Assembly: GCA_945643635.1 (NCBI GenBank)
Contig: CALZFC010000066.1
Location: forward strand, 1,195,501 to 1,259,500
DNA from: Allodiplogaster sudhausi
Taxonomy: Eukaryota; Nematoda; Chromadorea; Rhabditida; Diplogasteridae
Direction: 5' to 3'
DNA length: 64,000 bases
The position numbers and the translations under genes were made by a program. The notes beneath the pieces were generated by a model. That model searched no databases. It saw only the letters and a program-made list of their open reading frames with translations, and was not told the DNA's origin. Positions 1-13,302 of the stretch are shown in pieces (position 1 is the first letter of the stretch; each line of letters opens with the position of its first letter).

Positions 1-1622
1 CAGATGCAACGGGACACTTACTTTGAGTTGCGTCGGTGACGGAAGAGAAGAGAATTAGAGGGGTGTCCAGCCTGGGAGGGAGTGGAACGGCCCCTCTGGG
101 GTAATCAGGAGGAGCCCACCCCACACCTTCAGCACCCCCCCCCACTACGAATACGATGGAATGGCGTGTGTCTTTCTTGTTTACGGTCTTCTCTGTCACT
201 GTTAAATGACTAAGAAAGCTCATCTTTGTATTTGGAAATGATAACCACGGGAAAATAATAAACAGGATATGAACTGGGTGCCCTTCTTCTGAGCATGACA
301 AGAGTCAACATCAACAATAAAGGAACGAAAAATAATATCCAGGGATTTTGAATTCTGCATGTGTCTGCAGATGCGAAAGTTAGGATACTGGAATAGAGAG
401 GCAAAGAATAAGCAGGGTGAAGAGACGAAGAGAAACAGAAAAAGAGAGATGGCCCTCCGTTTTCCGGACTCTCTTCAGCCATCAAAGAGTAAGGCAACAC
501 TATATTGAGTCACACTGAAACGACGAAGACCGATTTCTTTAAACGCTCTCCCACCCCCTCGCTCTCAGTATCTCTCTCTCAATCTCTCTCTCTCTCTCTC
601 TCTCTCGCTCTCTCTCCCCTCTCTATCCGCCTCTTGTTCACGCTTCAAGATGTCTATGCATCTCACTCTTCTACAAGTTTTCACAATTTATTCGCTTTAC
701 CCTATTCGTCGGGTATACTTTCTCTTTCCATTCAATCTTTTCTTTTCGTCTTCTCGCTCTACTTCACTCTCTCGCACTCTGCCGCTCTCTCACTCTCTCT
801 CACACGCTCTCTCTCTATTTCTCTCTCACTCTCTCTCTCACTCTCTCTCAATCTCTCTCTCTCTCACTCTCTCTCTCTCACATTCACTCTCTCTCTCTCA
901 CTCTGCTCGCCGACTCAGTCGTTCGTGAATGTAGAGGAGATAAGCGAGTGAATCAGGCGCGTCAGCATGCGGAGCCTTCATCCCCCTCGGCTACTGCTTA
1001 TCTTTCTTGCCGTCTTTTTCTGTCTGCTCTCTCTCTCTCTATCTCTCTCTACTTCATTCTCTACTTCGCATTCCCTACCCTCTGTTATGTCTCTCTTTCT
1101 CTTTCTCTCTCTCTCTCTTTCTTCTCTATATTTCTTTTTCTCTCAATTCTTTTCTCCTACATACAATCTTTTTAGTCCCTTCATCTTCGCTACCATCACA
1201 TCTTCGACTAAGAGTATCACGACAGACCGGCGTGTGAAATTGTTTGGGCCAGTGGTTGCTTTCTTGGTTGACAGCGATGATTCTATGTCGTCAGCAAGCT
1301 TCTCCTACCTTTTCTCCTTCTGTCTACTCTCTCTAACTCACTTCTTCCCTCCTTCTCTCTCATTCCCACTCTCTCTCACTCACTTCTTCCCTCCTTCTCT
1401 CTCATTCCCACTCACTTCCTCACTCCCTCTCTCTTATTCCCACTCTCTTTCACTTACTCCTCCACCCTAAACAAGAGTGCAATCGGTAATGTCGAGTAAT
1501 GACACTGCCTCGGGCACTTCTCTTCCTGGGATGAGCAATGTTCGCCGGATGCAAGGGCCATCACGGTCCCTGAACACGGCATAAAATAAGAGAAGTGAGA
1601 GCCGAGAGAGAGAGATAGAGAA

Positions 1623-1675
<53 letters not shown>

Positions 1676-2909
1676 AGAGTGAGGCAGACCTATAGAGCAA
1701 ACGGCGGAGAGGTAGAGGATCATGAGACAGAAATGAAAACGAGGGTAGAGTAAATGCGAGAAAGGAGAGAGGCCGAGTTGAAAAAATAGGAACTTAATAG
1801 CTTATGGCGGCCTTTTCACTTTGGACATACTGTAGATAACGTACGTAGAGATTGACGACTACCATGTGGACGACAAAAAAAAACATTTTCTTTGGGGCAA
1901 AAAACAAGGAACTATTTCAATATGAGAATAACAATCACCAACATTTCTAATGCTAGGAGAGTGAAACAGAGAGATTGAGAGATGAACAGAAAATGAGAGG
2001 GATAGAGAGACAGAGACAGAGAAAGAGATAGAGAAAGAGAGAGAAAGAGAGAGAGAGATAGAGATAGAGAGAGAGAGAGAAAGAGAGAGAGAGGGAGGGC
2101 GAAACGGAGGGTCTGGAAGAACGAGAGGCACCTCGATCGCTGTCTTTCTGAGTGGTCAAGCTGGAAAAGGAAGCGAGAGTTGCGACAGGAGAGGAATGGA
2201 ATGGATGGCATTTGCCTGCCTCTCTTCTTGTTACTGAAAAGAGAATTACGAATGCATCTCCGTGTCCGTCACGGCAACGGAGAAGTTGGAAGGGCAGAGC
2301 ACTCTCTTCATTCATCACTTCTATTCCACTCCACAAAACAGTTTCAGTTAGGTCATGCTTCATCTCTTTTGCATTCTCATTCTGCTTCTCTCATATCTCT
2401 TTATCTCTTTCTCTTTCTCTCACGTAACTCTATATTTCTTTTTCTCTTTCCCTCATCTATCTCCTTTCTCTCACCTATTTCTATCTCTCTCTCTTTCTCT
2501 TTCTCTCTTTCTATAACATATGTCTCTACCTTTCTTTATATTTCTCTAAATTACCTTTCTATCCTCTTCTCTTTCTCTCGATCTCTCTTTCTATTTCGTG
2601 CTGACAATACTTGCGCTCTCTTTCCCTTCCTAATCATCTTTCTCCAATACAAATAATAGGAAATATCGCAGTGACTTGGCTGAAGGAGGTCATGAAATGA
2701 ACGGCAAAGGGGAAAAGGGAAGGAAGTGCAGTGGAAGAGCACGGAATATTAGAAGAAGGACTACATCAGTTGAGCTGCTCTCGAAACATACAGCGTGGAT
2801 ATTCACTTCTCAGTTCCTCTCTCTCTGTTCTCTTTCATTCTATGTTTCTCTCTCTCTTTCCCTCTATATCTCGATATCGTTCTCATTCTCTCTCTATCTA
2901 TCTCTCCTA

Positions 2910-2953
<44 letters not shown>

Positions 2954-3484
2954 CTATCTCTTTCTCTCTCTCGTTCGCTCCACCCTCCCTCCCCCTCTCC
3001 TTCACATGCCCTTCGCCGTCTTCTCTTTCATGCCGGAGGGTCTCGGGATGCTTCTGATTTGATTTGACGTTGTGCTTTATGCGAGGCAGCGGGCAGATTC
3101 TATTTGATTGGGACGACCCTCCATTTTCAAATCTGGCATGGGGACAAGAAGTTGAAGAAGAAGAAGAAGAAGAGAATATCAAGAAGGCAAGGATGACAAG
3201 AAGACACTTAATCTGCTTGATCAGTGCAGAAGAAAAGGCAGAAGACAAGTCACAATCAGACTCACACTCAGCAAGTTACTACCCAATCGGGCAGTATATC
3301 CACTTTTCATTCAGGAAATAAAAGCATATAAAGTATAATAGCTGAAAAAAAAAGAAGAAAATATTGCGACGGATGTATTATGAAGTAAAGGAAAATAATA
3401 TTAGAATCATGACGATGGGTAAGGAGAGAGAGATATATAGAAACAGATAAAGACATGAGAGAGCGAGACAAAGAGCGTGAGAAT

Positions 3485-3536
<52 letters not shown>

Positions 3537-4900
3537 ACGGGAGAGAACGAGAGAGAACGAGAGAGAACGAGTGACAGAACATGGAAAAGGCGAGGGAGAA
3601 ATATAGCGAGACATAGATAAGAGATAGCATGAGAATTAGAGCGAGCGAGAGAGAGGCAGAGAGAAAGGAAAGAGTGAGGGAGTGAGCGAGAGAGAGAAAG
3701 AGAAAGAGAAAGAGAAAGAGAAAAAGAAAGAGAAAGAGAAAGAGAAAGAGGGCGAACTAGAGGGAGAAAGAGGGCGAAGTAGAGGGAGAAAGAGAGCGAA
3801 CTAGAGGGAGTCGCTCAGAGTTAGAGTCTAAGAGAGAGAGAGAGAGACAGAGAGAGAGGAGAGAGAGAACGAGAGAGAGAGAGAGAGAGGAGAAGGAGAG
3901 AGGAGAGAGAGAGAGCGAGCGAGAGAGAAGTGGCTACGCTGTGTCAGCCATATGCTCATCCTCATCCTAATTCAATCGTTCACGCCCCAACAGCATAACT
4001 TTGGCCGCTTGAATGTGGGCAGAAGGAGGACGAAGAAGCAGCAGCACACTACATATGGCACTGACTCTGCCCCCTCCTTATCTCTCCAACTTCTAGTTCT
4101 ACCTCTCTCTCTCTCTCTCTCTCGCTCTCTCTTTCACTCTCAATACCCTCTCTTGTTGTCCCTCTTTCTCGCTCCCTCTCTTTTTATCTCTCTTTCTCTC
4201 CCTCTCAATGTCTCTCTACGCCCTTCACTTCACGCTACTATTTAACAAAGGGAAGCTCATTCCGGTGTTGGATATGACGAATCTGGAAGAACACAAGTGA
4301 TGTCCACATGTAGAATACCAGTACATTACACTTTCTAACAATTCATATTTTGTTTTAAAAAGTATTTAAAAAAAATTATCATAAATAAGGGACTAAAGAC
4401 ATCATGAAATACTTGCCGAACTATCTCTCTACGCCGTTTTTTTTTATAGTAGATATCGTTATTTTTCTTTCTCTCGATCTCTCTGTTCACGGTCCTCACC
4501 TTGAGGATTTTTTATTATTATTAATTTGGGCACGGTTCTCACAAACATTTTTAAATTATTAATTTATAAGGCAATCATTCATCGGGAAAGTATAGAACAT
4601 GAATTTTATTTTGCAGATGCCAAGGCATAGCGCCTATATACATATGTAACACCAGATGACCCACCGCACTACTCCTGTCCCAGCATTCTCAACCGACCGT
4701 ATAAATTTGAATTAGGAGTTGTCTTGACACGATCTGTCTTCATTACGATCTGGCTCTTTGCAACCCAAACCAATTGGAAAAGTTTTCTTTTTCAAATGTT
4801 TTACTATAAAGGTTTGCTGTTTCTCTTCTTTTATTGTGTGTTTCGGTGATGTTCTCGCTTTCTGAGGTTGCTAACGACGCGCATGTGCCAGCCAGTGAAT
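1..4900. repeat. Gene-free region of alternating pyrimidine and purine tracts
   Basis: No convincing exon is seen. The plus strand is pyrimidine-rich at about 540-1460, purine-rich at 1600-2100, pyrimidine-rich at 2380-2995, purine-rich at 3420-3930 and pyrimidine-rich at 4090-4210. Nearly pure (GA)n occurs at about 1634-1671 and 3488-3526, and (TC)n at about 2919-2946. A block of about 40 bp is repeated three times at 1336-1450, and a 22-23 bp unit (agagggagaaagagggcgaa) about three times at 3748-3812. Open frames here are Ser/Leu repeats. The stretch 4250-4900 is AT-rich and is probably the S7 promoter region. Confidence 0.9.
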
Positions 4901-4937
4901 ATCCTTCCTCTCTTTGCAGCTAAACTCGGGTGGCAGA

Positions 4938-6580
4938 ATGCCTGAGATCATAGGAAAACTCGTGAAGCCTGACGGCAAGCCGGCCTCTGAGATCGAGAAG
5001 CAGATCTCCAATGCCTTGGCTGATCTTGAGGCCAACTCTGACATCAAGCAGCAGCTTCGCGAGCTGTACATCGTCGGAGTCAAGGTACATACATATTTAT
5101 TTTCGATCCTTCAGTGAATCATTTGGTTCTTTTTATTAGTTCATTCTTTCCTATGTGTTTAAGTGATTTTTTTTTGTCATCGGCGTTGATTTATTTGTTA
5201 TTTAATCAAATGTTTCGTGTTTTAGGAGGTGGAGATTAGCAACAAGAAGAGCATCATCATCTTCGTGCCGGTGCCGCAGCTGAAGCAGTTCCAGAAGGTC
5301 CATGCCCGAATCGTGCGTGAGCTTGAGAAGAAGCTGGGCGGCAAGCACATCGTCTTCATTGCCAGGGTTCGTATTTCGTCGCTTTATTTTCAATAACATT
5401 CACCTTGAACAAGAATTCAGCTATAGCCAAACTTCGAAAGGCTTTAGCAATAAATAGTCCAATTTACCGGGTTGGGTAAAATTTTGCTTGTTAGATGTAA
5501 ATAGGCAATATTTTTTAACTTGAAGTTAAGCTTACCGTTTAAGTTTTTGAAGGGTTGGGCGTGTGTTTTTGTTTACCTAAAAATCTACATGCCCCCGATC
5601 TGCATTTCACAAGTTTCTTTGTAAAAAGGATTTGTTCTGGAGTTTAATCGGAATTGAACGAATGAATACCATTCCTCAGCGACGCATCCTGCCGAAGCCG
5701 CAACGTGGCAACAAGCGCGTGCCGCAGAAGCAGAAGCGGCCCCGCTCCCGCACCCTCACCGCAGTCCACGATGCTATCCTCAATGATATCGTCTACCCCG
5801 CTGAGATTGTTGGCAAGCGCACCCGAGTCAAGCTGGACGGCAAGAGGATCATCAAGGTTGGCTCTTGCCAAGATTATTGAAGAGGGACTGGAGAAAACGT
5901 TAGTTGTTCCAGTGAACTTTTGGCGAATACCTAGTCGGGAAATAGGATAATGCGGGATTTCTTGGAAATCTTGTTTTTCCTTTTAGATTAGTTGAAGGCA
6001 TTTGGCTTAAATATTGTCAACAGTTTTTTCTTGTACAGAGATTTTTTTTTGTTGCAGGAATTGCAACTTAATGTTCGTTGTTTACAAGTCTTCGATAGGG
6101 ACTCACATTAATTCATAGAAAAAAATCTCGAGTTTCCAGTCGTTGTCAAGCACTTAATTTCCTAGGTTTTTATCGAAAAAATGAAAATTACAGGGGAACG
6201 ATCTTGGGGGAAAACATATCCCTGGAAGTTATTAAGTGAAAATTTTCAATCGGAATTGAATAAAAAATTTCGATTTAAAATTTTGCAGCTGGGTTGGTTT
6301 TTTCGCTGAATAGAACTTTCTAATATTCTAGAGTTTCCATTTAATACATGGATGGGTATATAAAGATTGGAAACACCAATTCTTTGCATTATGTTATCAT
6401 GAAATCAAAATAATATGGTGGGCCAAAGATCCTTGGTCGTGTGCTATCGGAACTCTTGAGGTGCACCTGGACAAGACCCAGCAGACCACTGTGGAGCACA
6501 AGACTGAGACCTTCTCCAACATTTACAAGAACCTCACTGGCAAGGACGTCGTTTTCGAGTTCCCCGAGCCTCTTTTCTGA
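4938..6580 (+). CDS. rps-7: 40S ribosomal protein S7 (eS7)
   Basis: Structural protein of the small ribosomal subunit. Four exons, 4938-5084, 5226-5366, 5680-5856 and 6461-6580, give 194 residues, the usual animal S7 length. The N-terminus reads [20 protein letters not shown], the middle carries the conserved [20 protein letters not shown], a basic stretch follows ([20 protein letters not shown]), and the end is [12 protein letters not shown]. The ATG lies 18 bases after a good acceptor (tttgcag, ending at 4919), which could be the end of a 5'UTR intron or a spliced-leader site. The last intron ends in cttgag rather than cag. Identification rests on direct recognition of the family sequence. 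Confidence 0.97.
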
Positions 6581-7448
6581 GCTCCCCCGTTGTTCTTTAT
6601 TATGCGGCGCTTTGTTTAATGTTCTCTGTTGAATGAAATGAAGCGTCGTTGTTTGCTATTTCCGTCGTACAATTCATATTCTTCTTTTAATATTTAATTG
6701 GGTTCGGATATTAGCATTGTTTCATTGCTGGCGATGATGCACAAGGATGATAATGGCCATCAAGATGTTAGACGAACAGTTGTTCTGGAGGGGTGACTAC
6801 TGTAAAATTTTGAGACGATCTGAGCTGGGCTGAATATTCGGAGCTTACGGAAATATTGCGAACAGCCTTTGTTGGAAGAAGTCGGACATGTTTGTTCCGT
6901 ATAACATAAAGGGAAGTGTAAGACAAAAGTTCGTTAACACGACATTAGTCACGGCATTTATGTATATTCCGACTATAAATAGATGGCCAAACTTATTATG
7001 AAGCATGGATCGGTGCTGAAAGCTTTGCTCCTTTAATTGAATGTACTGTAGGCTCAAAAATATTTTCTAGGGACTCCAATTTACTTGTTCTGATTTTCAC
7101 TGATGCATGCTGTATAATATTTGATCTTGATGGGTATCAGTTGCAGTAATGAATCCAATGGCGAATTCATTGGATCCATTTTTCCAAGTGTTCATGCTCA
7201 TTTGGCGACATCCTTGAATTGATCAAAGCTACGTTGAAGAGATTTAGGGATTCCTGTTTCTTATATGTGCAGAAAAATTATGCAGGCTGGTTGATAAGCG
7301 AAATAGAAAAGGGAGAGAGAGAGAATGAAAGAAAAAGAGGGCGTGAGAGAAACTGGTAGAGTGGCTGAAGAAGAGAGAAGTAGATTATGTGGGAGGAGTC
7401 AGTGGTCGTCTCATCCTTTCTCAAGCTTTTCTCGGCGCCTATTACTTT

Positions 7449-7503
<55 letters not shown>

Positions 7504-7718
7504 CTCTCTCTCATTTCTTTCTCTACCTCTCTTGGCCCTCTTTCTCCCTCTCACTCCCTTGCTTCAACTATTTCATTTTCCATGGCGACTCAAAAAGGTC
7601 TAGCGCTCATCACAGTGAGCCTTCTTTTTTATGATCTCTCTCTAACCGCTCATCCACTGTTGGGTGTTGCTGCAGCAGAAAAGGAGTACACGATCCAACT
7701 CCTTGCTCGTTGACTTCC

Positions 7719-7758
<40 letters not shown>

Positions 7759-7969
7759 TCTCTGTCTCTCTGCCTCTCTCTATGCTCTCTCCCTTTACTG
7801 TGACAGTTCAAGGGCGTTTCAGCATTGCCCATGTGCATTCCCCTCGAATTCCTCGCTCACCACTGCGTGGAGGGAGGCTCTCCTCCCCTCTCCTCCCTTC
7901 TCTGCCTCCAGCATCGATTCATTTTCTGCTATTTTCTTACCAGGTTTCTCTTATTGTAGAAGGCGAGCC
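6581..7969. other. Intergenic: AT-rich, then (TC)n blocks
   Basis: 6581-7270 is AT-rich, unique-looking sequence that includes the S7 3'UTR, with no exon visible. From about 7300 the region is repeat: purine-rich at 7310-7380, nearly pure (TC)n at about 7450-7525, and (TC)n with TCTG interruptions at 7722-7790. Nothing else is supported. Confidence 0.75.
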
Positions 7970-8042
7970 ATGTTAGCAGATCAGCAAATGGCTGCAAATT
8001 TTCTGATCTCACCCGAGGAGCGACAGGCTATCACAGATATCA
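7970..8042 (+). CDS. Possible first coding exon of the 10-kb gene
   Basis: An ATG at 7970 opens a non-repetitive peptide starting MLADQQMAANFLISPEERQA and continuing ITDIR, followed by a plausible donor (AG/gtatta at 8043). The composition is unlike the Ser/Leu repeat frames around it. It could be the start of the gene whose end is at 9908-10665, but no connecting exon with the right phase was found between 8043 and 9907. A single exon is weak evidence. Confidence 0.3.
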
Positions 8043-9907
8043 GGTATTATCATTTATCTGCCCTTCTCTTTCTTCCTGTCCATTTTGAGAAAAGTTGATG
8101 TCGCTTTGGTGCATAATTGAAGGAACCAAATTGTGAATATCCATTCCCACTGATCTTCTCCTTAGTTGTGATTTCTGATAGTGAGAATGGATAATCTCCC
8201 CATGCCCTTTGTTGTGCTTCTGGATGGAGTACTGGACAGTGTTATTGTTGTGTGGTCTCCTCTGGCCCACCACAGAACCAAGGTTAGCCTCGACCAGTAT
8301 CGATACTTCTCTCTTACTCGTCTGAACTGGTTTCGCCCTCTAGCAGCTCTCATCTTTCATTCCTACACAAAGTAACTCGTCAGATAATCAGGGAATCCAT
8401 CAACTATTATTTAATCGTGAAAATGTGTCAACCCGAGTAGAGTGGGCTTCTGAAGAGAACAAAGATTAGCTTTGGTCAAGGATGCAGCAAGATTCTGGTG
8501 TTTCGCAAGGTTTTCTGCCCGCCGAGATCGGAACTTGTCCCTGTCATTACATTCCCAATCGAAAAAGAAGAATGGTCTTCACTCTTTCTTCTCCTTTCCC
8601 TTCCCTTTGCTATTTTCCATTTCGAGTCTTATGCCGCGCTTGGTTAAAAGTAGGCTACCTACGCGAATCTTACGATCGCTCTGAAGGCAATGAACAACTA
8701 TCTTGGAAGACCGTATGAGAGAGGAGAGAGAGAGAAAGAAGGAAAGTAAGTTAGAGAAAGAGACAGAGAGAGAGAGGGGCGCCTGGATAGAAAAAGATGG
8801 ATAGATCTAGAAAAGCGAGAGGTGTCGTATATATCTAGGGGGAGCATCAGTGGAGGAAAAAGTGGAGAAGAGGGATCGAAGTGAGAAGGAGCGAATTGTC
8901 TACGACGGGTTTATCGTCATTCGCTGAATGTTATTGTGGAACAGCTGAAGAAAGGAAAATTAAGAGAGAGAAACGAGGAAATGAATGGAGAGAGAGAGAG
9001 AGAGATTGACGAAGAGCAAATAGGATGCATGTATGCATATACAACCTTGTCCCGCCCACTCGAATGTCTTCCCATCTTAGAAGGGAAACAACATTCTTGT
9101 GCATTGTCAAGCAGTCAAGCTGAAAATTGGGTCAGTCCATGAATAGAAAGAGGGAAAGCGAGAGAAAAAGGAGAGAATGAGGGGGGAGAGAAGAGAGAGG
9201 AATGAGGCAGATAAAGAAAGAAAGTCGTAATATGTACTGCATACTCGGTTTGCTCTCCTTGGCCCCTCTGGCTGAATGGAAGAGGGGAAGAGTTGAGTGG
9301 CGGAACGGAACGGCAATGAATATTCTATGATGCGACTCCGTTCTGCTTGCCATCTCACACAGCGCTGGGCAATGTATGGGGGCGATGCAATGGGCAGTCC
9401 AATCGTGCCACTGTGCAATTCCGTAATATGTTATTACTGTATGAAAAAATTCCGTGCGAGATAAATGCAGGTATTTAAAATTGAGAATTCATCATGAAGC
9501 TGGAATCAGCTGTGAGCATTCATTCTTTTTCTTTGACTCTTTGACGTTGAATGTTAGTTACTTTGTTATAGCTATTGTGTTTTGATGTCGATCTGTTATG
9601 TCTTGATATGCTTTTTTAGTTCTCGAGCAGGGACCGGTGCAGGCGCCCGTGCTGGCATCCGTCGAGTTCTGATTGCGTGGATGCCATATGAGGTACTTTG
9701 ACGCTTTGCTGCACGATTTGTTAATAGAGTTAAACCAGCTTATATCTTCTTGGGCTTGGTAACCGAAAGGATCTAACTTTGGAATAAATGTAATCTGATG
9801 TTCATTAAAAAAATGAATAACGTTGCTTAGAACTCTTCTTTTTCACTCATTGATATAGGATGTTAAATTGATTTCGTTGTTGCTAGGCTTAGTTGCCAAT
9901 TTTGCAG

Positions 9908-10665
9908 AATTCCGTGATTCGGTGGAACTGTCGACTCAACCAACTCGACAGACGACGCACTTGACGACCCACAGGTTTGGTTAGTCTAATCAAAGCTTTT
10001 TTTTTTAGGGATTTAGGGTACGAGTTGGCCACGCAAGGTGGCCAACTCGACTTCACGCTGGGGTCTCACGGATCTTTACCCGAATGCGGTTCGTTCTTTC
10101 TATCTCTCCCCTCACGGACTCTCTCTCTCCGTCTCTCTCTCTCTATTCTTTTCTATTCTAGCCGTATACAACGAGGTGCTAGGTATGCAGAAGGCAGCGG
10201 GGCCAGCGCATCTCAGACAATCACCGCTGCCGGATACGAGGAGTGAATGGGGATCTGCTGCACTCGCCCAACTTCTCTCGCTTGCACCCTCCTTCTTCTC
10301 TCATCGTGGACAGATGTTGCCTGTAAGTCTGCCGAGTAACTCTTACGAGAGCGAAAGGAGCATGGCAACATTTCCTAAATTGCTTTGGCTTGTTTGTTTT
10401 TTGTATTGGACTTTTATTTTGCATTTTTAACGGTATAAAGAATTTTAATTTCTCCCAATTTGCGAGAAGTTTCTGCTCGAAAGGAGCATATTCTCACAGT
10501 TGGGAGTCATATATTTGATTTCTATGTTCTTGAATAAAGCTTTTTTTTCCTGTCTATTAGTTGTCCAAGTGGGAAGAAGTTGGCAAAATGCCAAGTTCAG
10601 CCGAGCAGACCATCACCCGGATTGAATGCTACTCTCAGGCTTGGCAATTTGCCAAGGATGCTTGA
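9908..10665 (+). CDS. Unrecognised protein, four 3'-terminal exons
   Basis: I do not recognise the product. Four exons chain with compatible phases: 9908-9974, 10009-10088, 10162-10322 and 10561-10665, each with AG/GT borders. They give about 137 residues to a TGA. The final exon (LSKWEEVGKMPSSAEQTITR, then IECYSQAWQFAKDA) looks like an amphipathic C-terminal helix. The third exon ends in a strong donor (cct/gtaagt). No domain, signal peptide or membrane segment is visible. The 5' part is missing; 7970-8042 is a candidate start and another open stretch lies near 9620-9694. The phase agreement over four exons is the main argument that this is a gene. Confidence 0.5.
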
Positions 10666-10974
10666 GAAGTGAAATGGTAGATGGGTCGCGCATAATGAAA
10701 AATCAATCGTGCCGGGTGCTTTTTAATAATTGGGAAATATAGAAATCAAAGCCTAGCGGGCCCGGGTTGGACTCTATTGGACTGCACCGATCCCAGCGCT
10801 GTGTCTCAGTTTAAGCTCTCCTTGGATGGAAAACATCGAGAAGAAGAAAACAGAGAGTGACTCAGAAAGTCTGCTGTGTTTCTTCATCGAGGAAGATCCC
10901 TGCTGTAGATACCGCGCGTCATGTGAAACCACTCTTCTTCTTTCTTCCAGCCGGGTCATTCTTTTTCTCTTCCC

Positions 10975-11025
<51 letters not shown>

Positions 11026-11350
11026 GTTCTCTCGCCCACTGTTCTCTCTCTCTCACTCTTTGTCTTCTCTTTACTCTCACTCTCTTCCCTTTTCTCTCTC
11101 ATCTCTCTTTCTCTTCTCCGTCTTTTATCAATTATTTCGTGCCCTTTCGAAAGTCGTTATGAAATATTCCCAGTGCCCTGTATTCTGGACATGCCGAAAA
11201 AAATGTAGGACAACTTGATCGTCAACCCTTCTTTGATGCAAGCATTGTGCAGTCACTATCAGATGTTACTTCCTCTCATCCTTTCGCTCTCGCTGTCATT
11301 CCCTCTGTCTCCCTCTTTCTCTCGCTTGCTCTAGCTCGCGCTCACTTTCA

Positions 11351-11405
<55 letters not shown>

Positions 11406-12065
11406 GTTCTAGCTAGCCCTCACTCTCACTCTCTCTCTTACTCTCTTTCTAGTTCTCTCTCTAATTATTTGTTCTTTATCCATATGTGTGTTGCCGTGTA
11501 ATTTTTTTAAAAGATGTCTAGATCGTCTGCTTGCCCCTCTGTCTTTCCCGTGACCAGCCTCCTTCCCCTGACCGACTGCAGTAACCGGTTTCTACATTCA
11601 CTCTGTGTCTTGTGGTCGTTTATCCTCCTTCTCTCACTCTCTTTTTAAATTCTCCCTCAATCTCTCTTTGTCTCTTTCTTTCTCTCGTTCTCTGCTTCAG
11701 TATTCTGTTATCAAAGATTCCATATCTGAATCTGGACTTCTTTCTCTAGCTCACATCTCCAATTCGATCTACTTTCCTCCTCCCTCCATACACAACGAAG
11801 ATCATTGGATCGAGAGTGACCCGGCACACACTCATCTTCTGCTGTTGCAACGAGTCATGTTAATGGAGCATGAGATGAACAGTGAAGTTACAGCAGACAG
11901 CGAAACAGCGTGAGAGGAAGGGAGAGAATCAGAGGGAGGAAGAAGATAGAGAGCGAGAGAGAATGACGGGAGAGAGGGCACATATGTATTTAAGAGGGCA
12001 GCGAGAGAGAGAGAGAGAGAGAAAGAGCGAGAGAGATAGAATGAGCGAAAGAGAAGGCAGTTCTT

Positions 12066-12114
<49 letters not shown>

Positions 12115-13302
12115 CGTTCACTATCACTCTCTTTGTTGTCAACAAGACACCAATAGCCAAAGAAGAAGGAGAAGAGGGACGCCCTAAAGGATCCCTGAGG
12201 CAGGAGGAATGGCACTGAGAATGCAACTGGTTCCCATTTCAAGCTCACTCTTTTTCATGTTCTGCACCAGTGGAGACAAGGCATTTCGTCCTCCCTTTAG
12301 GGGAACCCGCCCTTCTCGGGTTTCTGCGTGATGTCATGAGATTCATTATTACCGGATACTTCATGAGGACTGCAATAACAATGAGCAGTGAGGAGTCTCC
12401 TCACACTTTCATTACAACTCTTAATACCCAAATTAACTATTTTGATGAAAGCATGCGAGTTCCTTCTTGACTGTTCACCATTTCGCAATCACCATGTCAG
12501 TGTGTCTCTTCCTCTTGGGAGAACTCAAAGGGATCGACCTTGGTAACGAAGCAGAGCCACGTGTCTCTGCTTCTCTGGTTCTCTCTTCTTTCCATGCTAT
12601 CACTCTACTTCTCTCGCTCTCTCTCCTTTCCATGCTATCACTCTACTTCTCTCGCTCTCTCTTCTTTCCATGCGCTCCCTCTGCTTCTCTCGCTCTCTCT
12701 TTTTCGCATGCTCTCTCCACAATAGATATCTTCGGTGTGTCCTTCGGCGGAACGATTGGTTGCTGATGGAAAGACAAGAGAAGTGAAGAAGGAGGAAGGG
12801 TTGAAGTGTCAAGTGAGATTCAAAGGGCACTTCATACTTTGCCCCATAAAACAGTAACAGTAATCATGCTGACAGAATGAGGAATCACTGAAACGGAATA
12901 ACAAGGTGAAGGAGCAAGAGAAAGCGAGAGAGAGAGAGATAGATAAAGAGAGAGAGAGAGAGAATATGAGTGAGGAAACTAATGGAGTCATACAAAGATG
13001 TGAGACCATCGAGATTGAATGTCTTCTCAGTCAAACGTGTTGGAGAGGAGTTGTTCAACTGGCAAGGGGATAACGAGAAAGCTGCCAGCATCATGTAATT
13101 TGGCCAACTGAAAAAGCAATGCTGAAATGAGCATGAGTGCACGAGGGGACAACTTCACAGGATTTCTACAATTAACGTGGATAAAGCATCTTCAGGGAAG
13201 ATTAGGGATCATGATGGTAGAGCTGGAATAACTCTCTTGCTTAATAAATCGGATTTTCCCTTAACAAGAAAAGAAAATAGAAGATGAGAATTGTGCAGGA
13301 CA
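10666..13302. repeat. Intergenic microsatellites and a 50-bp tandem repeat
   Basis: CT-rich blocks lie at about 10978-11120 and 11340-11470, with nearly pure (TC)n at 10978-11020 and 11358-11402. Purine blocks lie at 11915-12115, with (GA)n at 12070-12112, and at 12915-12965. At about 12568-12715 a unit of about 50 bp (tctctcttctttccatgcta plus a CT tail) is repeated three times. No exon is supported. Confidence 0.8.

Noticed and set aside
505..1470. Open frames of 148 and 167 codons
   Set aside because: They are almost only Ser and Leu from (TC)n repeats, open in several frames at once.
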